DNA of 8,837 nucleotides from CAYHWW01 sp964360145 (lineage in GTDB: Bacteria > Bdellovibrionota > UBA1018 > CAYHWW01): NCBI GenBank assembly GCA_964360145.1, contig CAYHWW010000142.1:1-8837 (forward strand), written 5' to 3'. Below are positions 1 through 6,921 of this stretch, in pieces. Position 1 is the first letter of the stretch. Each line of letters opens with the position of its first letter. A program made the position numbers and the translations under genes. The notes beneath the pieces are model-generated. The model made no database searches. It had not been told where the DNA came from and was given only the letters and a program-made list of their open reading frames with translations.

Positions 1-578
1 ATGATGCCGTAGAAGGTGGCGATCAAGGCGACGGACATATGGGGACCAAGACTATTCAGCATATCCGCGCCGTTGCCCATGCTTTGCAACATGGCAATGA
101 GACCGATCAGGGTGCCCATGAGGCCGAAGGCCGGCGGGTATTTGCTCACGACGCGAAAGAGCGTGGCATCAGACATGTCGCGTTCGTATTCTTCTGTCAC
201 CATCTGCCGCATGATCGAGCGCACCTCTTCGACGGGGAGGCCCTCGACGATCAGCTGCACGGATTGCCGTGTAAACGGATGAAGAATGGCATTCGCTGAT
301 TTACGGAAATGCTCGGGGTCAGCGCGCATGCCCGCGGCCAAACTCAAAACTTCATTGATCGCGTCAGTGCGAGTCATCACCGGCTTCATGAAGGCGCGCA
401 CAAAGGTGCTGCCGAAGCGACCGGCCTCAGACAGAGAGAACGTGAGAATCGCGGCCGCGAGCGTGCCGCCGACCACCAGCATGATGCCCAAAGCATTGAG
501 GTACTTCATGTGATTTTCCGTGGTGGAAATCACGGCGAGTACAATGATGCCGAAGGCAATGAAGATGCCGAGAATGGA
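1..578 (-). repeat. motA-homologous arm, minus-strand copy of an inverted duplication
   Basis: This stretch aligns without gaps to 2764-3341 on the opposite strand. Both arms are 578 bases, and the encoded proteins differ at about 27 of 192 residues by hand count, mostly in the first membrane helix. The arms flank the LamG coding region and the divergent promoter. The left limit is the window edge, so the duplication may be longer. Confidence 0.85.
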
Positions 579-2543
579 ACAGAGCTTGATCGTGCCGGCA
601 GCGCCTTTGTAAACAGCGGCTACGTGGCTCCATGCATTGGGCAACACAGACGCGGCACCGCCACAAGTCGTGAGTGCAGTTACACCGTCAAGGGTGATTT
701 CGAGCACACCGGTGGCGCTCACGCTCAACTCATAGGCGCCTGATTTGCGCACCACGCTCATGGCTACGCCCGACGCAAGAGGGTGAATCCAAGCCTCTAG
801 GGTCATGTTTGCGCGCGCCGCCGATGATAGCGAAGCCGAGTGCGCGGCGGTGATGTAGCCCGTGGTTTGGTTTTGAAACGCAGAGCTGGGGGGCACGCCG
901 CCGCCGCTCGTGTGTGAGCCTTGGGTGATTTGAATATGGTTATTCACGCCGCCCGTCAGGGTGCCGGTGTTGCCATTGCCGCTGCTGTCTGCGGCGGTGA
1001 CACCGCTCATTTCATCGAAGTGAAGCATGAGCGCCGTATTCGCTTCGTCGAGCAGACGGCGCGGAGGTGTGAAGTTCGTGGTGTAGCGAGCCACGGTAGA
1101 GATACGAACCTCATCCATCATGTCTGGAGTGCCAATGGTGAGGGCGTTCCAACTGACGAGAACATTCTGTACACCGCTCGGGTTCCAGCCGGTGATTGCC
1201 GGCGATCCACTGGCGACTCCGTTGATGTAGAAGGTGGCGTTTGTTCCGTTATAGACAGCAGCAAGATGCACCCATTGAGCAAGGGGCACGGTCGCTGTTG
1301 AGTACGCAGTTCCACTGGGTGTGCCGCCTTGCAGGGTCAGAGCAACAAAGCCCGTAGAGTTGATATACATCGAGTAGTTTGCCCCTTTGTAGAGCAGGTA
1401 ATTGCCGCTGGCCCCGGGCCATTTTGGTGTCCACAGCCAAAACTCGAGGGTTAATGCCGTGCCGTTTCCAGCCAATGAGGCGCTGTGTGGCACAGTGAGA
1501 TAACCGCCAGTGCCGTACCCCGAATTAGCAAGCATCCCCTGCTGGCTGTTCACAGTGTCCACCGCGGAGTTATAGGCCCGCGTCGAGCCAGGGCCCTCGT
1601 CACCATGGGCCAGCAAGACCGTGTTCACATCAGTAACGAAGCGCTTGCTGGGCGTGAAGCTTGCCGTATAGCGCGCTGTATTCGACAGCCGCGCCTCGAC
1701 GATTTCGCCATTAAAGGGGTCACTGCCGCCGTTTCTCGTGCCAATATTCACATAATCACCAGCCGAGTATGCCTTCGACAGTGTTTTCGCAATGGCGACA
1801 GGTACAGCGTCAGCGGTGCCGTCCACCCAGGCGTTGATGTTCGCTCCGTCATAGGTGACAGCCACGTGATACCATTTGCGCGCGGAGAGCGTGGTTCCAC
1901 CGGTGATGCTCGTCCATGTGCCGTCAGTCCAATACAGAGTGGCCGCAAGTTTGCCCGTAGCGCTTATCGCCATATAGACGGGGTATTGCGATGCAGCAGG
2001 GTGCTGCACGGCAAGCACAGCGTGGGTGGCTGACCAGGCTACTCCTGCGCGAATCCAGGCCTCGGCCGTTAGGGTCGTCATGGTGCCAAGGGCACTTTGG
2101 GCGCCGACGACAGGGAACATAATGGTGCTCGTACCGAGCCCTCCGAAGTTGTAAGCGCTGCGCTGGCGCGTCACGCCGTTGTACCAGTTGGGATCGATGC
2201 CCGTGGCCAGTTGGTTGGCGGCCGATGAATCATTGGCGCGGTCATAATAATAGAGTGAGGTCACGTTGTTGCTACTGAGCAAGCTGTTACCAACGCCGTC
2301 GAGGGTCGCTGTGGTGCCGTCAGAGCCGAGGACGGTGGAACTCACGCTACCGGAGCCCCCCGAGGCCTTTGTGCCTGTGGCTGCGGTTACCGTGCCTGAA
2401 AGCAGATCTTCAGGGATGGCGTTGATCGGGCAGCCCCCCATGGACAGGGCGAATATGCACGCAAGAGACGCAAAGGCCCCCCGGCGGGCCCCAGGCCCCC
2501 CCATAAAGGCGCGAATCTTCGGATATAACCCTGAAGCGTACAC
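1..2543 (-). CDS. LamG-repeat surface protein fused in frame to a MotA paralogue (3' end outside the window)
   Basis: I translated this strand by hand. The frame is open from an upstream TGA at 2591-2589 to the window edge. Numbering from the ATG at 2504, there is a basic n-region, a hydrophobic core and a weak lipobox ending at Cys25 (M-G-G-C). LamG/concanavalin-like domains follow at about 116-285 and 335-480; each has the W-x-H-[VL]-A-x-x-Y-[DN]-G strand followed by a ...DG/...NG strand and ends in R-Y-T-x-x-F-T-P. A third LamG starts near 549 and stops at about 641, inside the strand after W-S-H-V-A-A-V-Y. From about 643 the protein is MotA, with about 86% hand-counted identity over 192 residues to the MotA at 2743; the window ends inside its fourth membrane helix. 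The GTG at 2543 is preferred as start because GAGGGG lies 4 nt upstream; the ATG at 2504 has no Shine-Dalgarno sequence. LamG domains usually bind glycans or surface ligands. The N-terminal export signal conflicts with MotA topology, so function is uncertain. Confidence 0.8.
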   Translation of the reverse strand, partial: MYASGLYPKIRAFMGGPGARRGAFASLACIFALSMGGCPINAIPEDLLSGTVTAATGTKASGGSGSVSSTVLGSDGTTATLDGVGNSLLSSNNVTSLYYYDRANDSSAANQLATGIDPNWYNGVTRQRSAYNFGGLGTSTIMFPVVGAQSALGTMTTLTAEAWIRAGVAWSATHAVLAVQHPAASQYPVYMAISATGKLAATLYWTDGTWTSITGGTTLSARKWYHVAVTYDGANINAWVDGTADAVPVAIAKTLSKAYSAGDYVNIGTRNGGSDPFNGEIVEARLSNTARYTASFTPSKRFVTDVNTVLLAHGDEGPGSTRAYNSAVDTVNSQQGMLANSGYGTGGYLTVPHSASLAGNGTALTLEFWLWTPKWPGASGNYLLYKGANYSMYINSTGFVALTLQGGTPSGTAYSTATVPLAQWVHLAAVYNGTNATFYINGVASGSPAITGWNPSGVQNVLVSWNALTIGTPDMMDEVRISTVARYTTNFTPPRRLLDEANTALMLHFDEMSGVTAADSSGNGNTGTLTGGVNNHIQITQGSHTSGGGVPPSSAFQNQTTGYITAAHSASLSSAARANMTLEAWIHPLASGVAMSVVRKSGAYELSVSATGVLEITLDGVTALTTCGGAASVLPNAWSHVAAVYKGAAGTIKLCSILGIFIAFGIIVLAVISTTENHMKYLNALGIMLVVGGTLAAAILTFSLSEAGRFGSTFVRAFMKPVMTRTDAINEVLSLAAGMRADPEHFRKSANAILHPFTRQSVQLIVEGLPVEEVRSIMRQMVTEEYERDMSDATLFRVVSKYPPAFGLMGTLIGLIAMLQSMGNGADMLNSLGPHMSVALIATFYGI

Positions 2544-2583
2544 GTAACCCCTCGAAATTATTTGTAAATGACTACTAACCCCT

Positions 2584-2606
2584 ATGGGTCATGGTGGCCC
2601 ACCCAT
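2584..2606. promoter_or_regulatory. Dyad over the predicted LamG-MotA transcription start
   Basis: ATGGGT and its complement ACCCAT flank 11 bases. Nested inside is the perfect dyad GGTGG-C-CCACC at 2593-2603. It lies immediately downstream of the minus-strand -10, where a repressor operator would be expected. No regulator gene is visible to pair with it. Confidence 0.35.
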
Positions 2607-2607
2607 T

Positions 2608-2616
2608 AGTATATCA
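2608..2616 (-). promoter_or_regulatory. Candidate extended -10 promoter for the LamG-MotA gene
   Basis: Read on the minus strand this is TGATATACT, an extended -10 (TG-N-TATACT) close to the sigma-70 consensus. The best -35 at 17 bp spacing is a poor TTCCGA. A TTGACT lies upstream, but only 7 bp away. The predicted start near 2601 would give a leader of about 58 nt to the GTG at 2543. Prediction only. Confidence 0.4.
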
Positions 2617-2651
2617 TTGCAGTCAACATATCGGAAGAAATCGCCGGGAGG

Positions 2652-2670
2652 TTAAATAGTTCCTATTTAA
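2652..2670. promoter_or_regulatory. AT-rich palindrome upstream of motA, possible operator
   Basis: TTAAATAG-TTC-CTATTTAA is a perfect 8-bp dyad with a 3-base centre, strikingly AT-rich in this GC-rich sequence. It sits about 73 bp before the motA start. I found no convincing sigma-70, sigma-54 or sigma-28 promoter for the plus-strand operon, so this dyad is the best regulatory candidate there. Confidence 0.4.
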
Positions 2671-2729
2671 TTGAAACCATTGGCGAAGTGCCGGTGAAGC
2701 CCCGGGCTGTACACACCGAAGAGTGGGCT

Positions 2730-2734
2730 GAGGA
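2730..2734 (+). promoter_or_regulatory. Ribosome binding site that sets the motA GTG start
   Basis: GAGGA lies 8 nt before the GTG at 2743. The frame is closed upstream by a TGA at 2695-2697 and has no ATG or GTG between, so this site decides the start. Confidence 0.7.
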
Positions 2735-2742
2735 CCCTACTC

Positions 2743-3594
2743 GTGCGCCAGAAGCCATCGAGCTCTATTTTCGGCATCATCATCGCCTTCGCCATTCTGT
2801 GGCTCTCCGTGGTTTCCACCACGGAAAACCACATGATGTACCTCAATGCCCTGGGCATCATGCTGGTGGTGGGTGGCACCTTGTCCGCGGCGATCATCAC
2901 TTTTTCTTTATCCGAGGCCCGGAGCTTCGGTCGCACCTTTGTGCGGGCCTTCATGAAACCCGCCATGGGCCGGACGGATGCCATCAATGAGGTTTTGAGT
3001 CTGGCCGCTGGCATGCGCGCCGACTCTGATCATTTCCGCAAAACCGCGGACGCCATATTGCATCCCTTCACGCGGCAGTCGGTGCAATTGGTCGTGGAAG
3101 GCCTGCCTCCCGAGGAAGTGCGCTCCATTCTACGGCAGATGGTCACTGAAGAATATGAGCGGGACATGGCTGACGTCGGCCTGTTCCGCGTGGTCAGTAA
3201 GTATCCCCCGGCCTTCGGCCTCATGGGCACCCTCATTGGCCTCATCGCCATGTTGCAAAGCATGGGCAACGGCGCGGATATGCTGAGCAACCTGGGCCCC
3301 CACATGTCCGTCGCTTTGATCGCGACGTTCTACGGCATCATGGTCGCCAACATGTTTCTCATCCCCATCGCGGAATCCGCGGAAAAATCCGCGGACGCGG
3401 AGTCGAAAACCCGTCAAATCGTGGCCTCCGGCATTCTCATGATCATTGAGAAAACTCCGGTGATCCTCATTCGGGAGCGCCTCAAAGGCTATCTCAGCAT
3501 CGCTGAAAAAATCCGTGTCGCCACGCCCGCCACCCGTATCGGCGGAGCTCGCCCCGCCGAGGGGCCGCGCATGGGAGCGGGGGGGACGAGCTGA
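2743..3594 (+). CDS. motA: MotA-type stator subunit (ion-channel motor protein)
   Basis: MotA forms the pentameric ring around MotB that turns ion flow into rotation in the inner membrane. The 283 residues show four membrane helices: about 8-25, 33-55, 155-174 and 188-210. The large cytoplasmic loop lies between helices 2 and 3. The conserved prolines are visible: Y-P-P-A at 154-157 before helix 3, and P208 in helix 4. Length is normal for MotA. In the cytoplasmic loop the usual A-R-K-x-G-L-x-A-L-E stretch carrying E. coli R90 and E98 is not recognisable around 85-99, so the stator-rotor contact may differ from flagella. It starts at a GTG with a good Shine-Dalgarno sequence. Its TGA overlaps the motB ATG by one base, as is common for motAB translational coupling. 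A G7 run lies just before the stop. An 86% identical partial copy is encoded at 1-578. Four membrane helices and the MotB partner favour MotA over ExbB/TolQ. Confidence 0.92.
   Translation: MRQKPSSSIFGIIIAFAILWLSVVSTTENHMMYLNALGIMLVVGGTLSAAIITFSLSEARSFGRTFVRAFMKPAMGRTDAINEVLSLAAGMRADSDHFRKTADAILHPFTRQSVQLVVEGLPPEEVRSILRQMVTEEYERDMADVGLFRVVSKYPPAFGLMGTLIGLIAMLQSMGNGADMLSNLGPHMSVALIATFYGIMVANMFLIPIAESAEKSADAESKTRQIVASGILMIIEKTPVILIRERLKGYLSIAEKIRVATPATRIGGARPAEGPRMGAGGTS
2764..3341 (+). repeat. motA-homologous arm, plus-strand copy of an inverted duplication
   Basis: This is the partner of the arm at 1-578, inside the intact motA. The two copies are diverged rather than identical, which points to paralogy rather than simple read duplication. 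In inverted orientation they could in principle support inversion of the roughly 2.2 kb between them, though the divergence would lower that rate. Confidence 0.85.
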
Positions 3595-4463
3595 TGTTCT
3601 GGGACGACACCAATCAGCGCCGCCGCACCAGTGATATGTACGACCCCTTGGGGTTCTCCGGCGGTATTCGCCTGAGCCGAAAATCCAAGGGTGGCGAGGA
3701 TGATAACGCCAACTGGATTTTCACGTATTCAGATTTGGTGACGCTGCTCCTGGCGTTTTTCATCATTGTGTCCTCGGTCTCCGTGCCGGACCCCGAAAAA
3801 TACAAAAAAGTGCAGGAATCCCTGGCCGGCACCATCGGCGTGAAATACGTGCCCGCTCAAGTGCCCCGCAATCTGCGGGTTGTGCCGCAGCAGGCGGCGC
3901 CCTCTCAGCCCACCGTGGTCACCGAGGCAGGGAAGGGTGAAAAAGAGGTCACCCAGGAAATTCCCAAAGACCTCGTCAACATGACCGTCATCATGACCGC
4001 GCTCAAAGACGTCATCGAGGGCCAGGGCCTCGCCGAGCAGGTGCACATCACCAGTGCCAAGAACGCCGCCACTATTTCCTTTCCTGAGGGCATCTTCTTC
4101 TCCTCCGGTGCCGCCGAGTTCTCGCCCCAGGCAAAGCCGTTCTTGAAGAAAATCGCCCTGGCCTTGGGCGCCATCAAAACACCTTTTGTCGTGGAGGTGG
4201 AGGGCCACACCGACAACCGCCCCATCATCATGAATCGTCGCGTTTACCCCACGAACTGGGAGCTTTCCAGCGCCCGGGCCACCCAAGTGGTGCGCTATTT
4301 CCTCGACCATGGCGTGAAACCCCAGCAGCTCGTGGCCAAGGGCTTCGCGGACACCAGGCCGGTGGCCCCCAACTTCGACGAGAAGGGCAGCGCCGTCCCC
4401 GAGAACCAGAAGAGGAACCGCAGGGTGGTCCTGCGCATCATCGCGGCGGAGGAGGGTACCTGA
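3594..4463 (+). CDS. motB: MotB-type stator subunit with peptidoglycan-binding OmpA domain
   Basis: MotB anchors the stator to peptidoglycan and carries the proton- or sodium-binding residue. In the 289 residues, a basic N-terminus precedes one membrane helix at 41-63. That helix contains the essential acid in W-I-F-T-Y-S-D-L (Asp47, the counterpart of E. coli Asp32). An amphipathic plug-like stretch follows at about 65-80. The OmpA/MotB C-terminal domain covers about 163-283, with G-H-T-D-N at 204-208, N-W-E-L-S-S-A-R-A at 221-229 and N-R-R-V at 275-278. All elements needed for a working stator are present. The ATG at 3594 overlaps the motA stop (TGATG); the G7 run at 3579-3585 lies 8 nt upstream and may serve as its Shine-Dalgarno. 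The end overlaps the next gene in the same way, so motA, motB and the rotor-like gene should be made together. Confidence 0.93.
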   Translation: MFWDDTNQRRRTSDMYDPLGFSGGIRLSRKSKGGEDDNANWIFTYSDLVTLLLAFFIIVSSVSVPDPEKYKKVQESLAGTIGVKYVPAQVPRNLRVVPQQAAPSQPTVVTEAGKGEKEVTQEIPKDLVNMTVIMTALKDVIEGQGLAEQVHITSAKNAATISFPEGIFFSSGAAEFSPQAKPFLKKIALALGAIKTPFVVEVEGHTDNRPIIMNRRVYPTNWELSSARATQVVRYFLDHGVKPQQLVAKGFADTRPVAPNFDEKGSAVPENQKRNRRVVLRIIAAEEGT

Positions 4464-6316
4464 TGCGCCGATCCCCTCTGTCCTTCATCTTTACTGCTCT
4501 GCTGCTCGTGGGCACGCCGATGCTCTTCGCGGCGGATTCCCTGAATGTTCATGCCATTCAGGTCAAGACCACGGAGCGCTACGAAGAGCTCATCCGTCGG
4601 GCGGTTTCGACTTATTTCCGCAATGATGCCTATCTTTTGACCGTGAAGGTGAAGCTCGATGCCCAGAAAATCGAGAGCGCCAAGTCCGTGGTAAATGCCG
4701 CCAGCGCCGACGCGGAGGAGGCCCGTCTCCCCGACTTGCCCATTGCGTTCAATGCCAAGGAGTACGGCAAGCTCATCACGGACACTCTTTCCACTTCTGA
4801 GCTCGATCAGTACGTGGAAAGCATCACGGTGCGCCTGACCATCGATGAATCCTACGGCGAGAAGGCCAAGGAAATTCTTGCGCGCACCATTCAAGAAGCG
4901 GTGGACCCCGAGGGCAAACGCAAGGACACCCTGATGGTGGAGCGGGCGCAGATCCAGCCCGGTGTGAAGCCGGACGCGGCACCATTGTCGCTGGCGTCCG
5001 ACGACCCCCGTTTGCAATGGTATCGCCTCTTCAGCGCCCACCAGAATCTGCTCGCAGTCTTTGCCCTCGGTTTTTTTCTCATGATGGGCATGTGGACGTT
5101 GGGCCGCCAGGTGGCCCGTCGCCCCGTTGGGACTTCCGATGGCCACGCTACAGCCCCCACCGCTGCGTCCACCGCGGCCCCGGAGTTCGGCGCCCTCAGG
5201 CCTGAGGCCTCACCTACGGTTTTGCCCGCACTGAGCGGCCCCGCGGTATCCGCCAAGGGCGCCAACGCACAGATTCACAAAGTGGCGCAGGAGCAGCCCC
5301 AGCATGCAGCCTCCGTGGTGCGCGGCTTCCTCACCAGCCCCGCCGCAAGGCAGGCCGTGGTGCAGTTCCTCCAAGAGCTGCCCTTGGATGCCGCCAAGGC
5401 CGTGGTTTCCCACATGAGCCCCCGAGAGGCCACGCAGCTTGTCAACGGCATCGGAGACCGTGAGGGGAGCGCGTCGGCGGCGGACGTGGCGGATGCCCTG
5501 GCCCGCATGCAGGCCGCCGTCTTGGCCCAGGAGCTTTCTCCCTCCGCGGAGCGTTGGGATTTTCTCGGTACGTTGGCGGATGAAGACATCAAAGAACTCG
5601 TTCAAGAAGAGGACGTGGAGGGCAAGGCCCTCGTGCTCTTCCACCTTCCGGCAACCCGTGCGTCCCAAGTCTATGGCATTTTGGGCGAGGAGGAGAAGGG
5701 GGCGGTCATCGCCACCCTTTTCGAGCTCGAGTCCCGCAATGCCGATGACACGGAGCCTGCTCGGGCGCGGATGAAAGAGCGAGCCGTCGTGTTTGCCCAG
5801 AAACCCGTCACCGCCATCCCCGATGCGGCGGACTGGATCACCAACGTGGGCCCTCGGATGAGCGAGGGCGATCGCGGCACCCTCATCGCGGGGACATCGC
5901 CTGCTCGTCGTGCCCAGGTGCAGGCAAGTCTCTTCTGCTTCGGCGACGCCGCGGTGTTGCCCGGCGAAATTCTTCTCCTGGTGCTCCAGGGCTTCAAGCC
6001 CGCGGAATTGGCGCTCCTTTGCGCTTCCTTGGAGGATGGCTCCCCACTCCTGAAGCGCATTCTCGAAACCCTGCCCAAGCAAGTGCAGGAGATCGTGGTG
6101 GACGAAGCCGGTGCTCACCGTCAAGCAGCAGCGCGTCCCGGCGCGGGCCGTCGCTATAAGTTGGAAGGTACGCGCCTCAAAGTCCGTTTCGAACAGGCCG
6201 TGAAGGCCCTGGACGTGGGCGGTGAAATATCCCTGCTCCAGCTCTTCATGGAGGCCGATGACGTGGCATCCGTAACATCAATGGGGGCCGATGATGACCA
6301 GCGCGAAGCCGCGTAG
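4463..6316 (+). CDS. FliF-like ring domain fused to FliG: predicted rotor protein of a non-flagellar motor
   Basis: The 617 residues have a Sec signal peptide (1 to about 23). The region 38-165 matches the pattern of the FliF ring-building motif RBM3: Y-E-E-L-I-R-R-A-V then V-K-V-K-L-D, an insert, then I-T-V-R-L-T-I-D with a long helix. A single membrane helix follows at 195-214, then an Ala/Pro-rich linker (220-265) and a cytoplasmic FliG-like array. E-Q-P-Q at 277-280 fits the FliG middle-domain EHPQ motif. Armadillo-like helices run from 280 to 480. Residues 489-550 resemble FliG-C: L-F-C-F-G-D, then E-L-A-L-L, then a torque-like helix ending in Asp547-Glu548, aligned to E. coli FliG D288-D289. 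The E. coli R281 position appears to be Gln. Most of FliF (RBM1, RBM2, first membrane helix) is absent. GGAGGAGG lies 7 nt before the start, and the ATG overlaps the motB stop. The domain calls come from pattern reading; the FliG-C part is the surest and RBM3 less so. Confidence 0.8.
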   Translation: MRRSPLSFIFTALLLVGTPMLFAADSLNVHAIQVKTTERYEELIRRAVSTYFRNDAYLLTVKVKLDAQKIESAKSVVNAASADAEEARLPDLPIAFNAKEYGKLITDTLSTSELDQYVESITVRLTIDESYGEKAKEILARTIQEAVDPEGKRKDTLMVERAQIQPGVKPDAAPLSLASDDPRLQWYRLFSAHQNLLAVFALGFFLMMGMWTLGRQVARRPVGTSDGHATAPTAASTAAPEFGALRPEASPTVLPALSGPAVSAKGANAQIHKVAQEQPQHAASVVRGFLTSPAARQAVVQFLQELPLDAAKAVVSHMSPREATQLVNGIGDREGSASAADVADALARMQAAVLAQELSPSAERWDFLGTLADEDIKELVQEEDVEGKALVLFHLPATRASQVYGILGEEEKGAVIATLFELESRNADDTEPARARMKERAVVFAQKPVTAIPDAADWITNVGPRMSEGDRGTLIAGTSPARRAQVQASLFCFGDAAVLPGEILLLVLQGFKPAELALLCASLEDGSPLLKRILETLPKQVQEIVVDEAGAHRQAAARPGAGRRYKLEGTRLKVRFEQAVKALDVGGEISLLQLFMEADDVASVTSMGADDDQREAA

Positions 6317-6920
6317 ATTAGGGCTTCTCGCGCTGGTGCTGCTGGCAGGCTGCGCCTCGTCCAAGTTCACGGTGAAGACCGATCCCGATGGCGCCAAGGT
6401 GTTCTATGAAAATACGGATACCAAGGAACACCGATTCCTGGGCCAGACCCCCCTTGAGATGAAATACAAAGACATCAACTCGGGTTCCTCGCCGTTCTTC
6501 GCCTTGGTGGTGACCAAAGAAGGTTTTGAGGAGCGGCGCATCCTCGTGCCCGACGTGTTGCCCTTCCGCTCGGGCGCTGACGTGAAACTCGATATTAGTT
6601 TGAAAAAAGGGCCCTTCGAGGGGCCGCAGAACATCGACGCCGCGGTTTGGAACGACGCCATCGAGCTGTTGTTTGATGCGCAGAAGCTCGCCATGGGGAA
6701 GAACTACGAGCCCGCGGTGACCAAGGTGAACACCGCCATCAAAAAAACCGGGGGTTTTCACAAGGCCTACACTCTTTTGGGCAGCATTTATTTTCTCATG
6801 AAAGACTATCGTAAATCCCTGAAAAGCTGGGAAACGGCAGCCAAGCTCAACTCACGGGATTCAGAGGCCAGCCGCATGATTCATCTCCTCAAGGGCCGCA
6901 TCCAGATGGGTAAAGAATAA
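6291..6920 (+). CDS. Lipoprotein with PEGA-like domain and TPR repeats, motor accessory
   Basis: The 209 residues start with a lipoprotein signal and a clear lipobox L-L-A-G-C (Cys21 from the first ATG). Ala-Ser-Ser after the cysteine, with no Asp at +2, suggests outer-membrane sorting. Residues 26-106 look like a PEGA-type beta domain: V-K-T-D-P-D-G-A-K-V-F, then L-G-Q-T-P-L-E and a K-E-G-F-E strand. Residues 118-189 form about two TPR helix pairs. PEGA and TPR domains mediate envelope contacts and protein assembly. The reading frame overlaps the upstream rotor gene by 26 nt. The second ATG at 6294 is better spaced (6 nt) from the GGGGG at 6283-6287 and may be the real start. Its position suggests an outer-membrane partner of the stator or rotor, comparable in role to TPR lipoproteins of gliding machines. 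That role is inferred. Confidence 0.82.
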   Translation: MMTSAKPRRLGLLALVLLAGCASSKFTVKTDPDGAKVFYENTDTKEHRFLGQTPLEMKYKDINSGSSPFFALVVTKEGFEERRILVPDVLPFRSGADVKLDISLKKGPFEGPQNIDAAVWNDAIELLFDAQKLAMGKNYEPAVTKVNTAIKKTGGFHKAYTLLGSIYFLMKDYRKSLKSWETAAKLNSRDSEASRMIHLLKGRIQMGKE

Positions 6921-6921
6921 T

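Noticed and set aside
921..2033. Plus-strand open frames of 126 and 182 codons in the LamG region
   Set aside because: They lie antisense to a continuous minus-strand frame that encodes recognisable LamG repeats, and their products show no domain pattern.
2743..4463. ExbB-ExbD or TolQ-TolR energising pair
   Set aside because: The first protein has four membrane helices in the MotA pattern, and the second is 289 residues with a full OmpA-like peptidoglycan-binding domain, unlike the short ExbD/TolR.
2743..6316. Ordinary flagellar operon
   Set aside because: Only stator and a fused ring/FliG protein are flagellar-like. FliF is drastically shortened and the following genes encode a lipoprotein, a barrel and a secreted protein rather than flagellar parts. 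A flagellar locus outside the window cannot be excluded.
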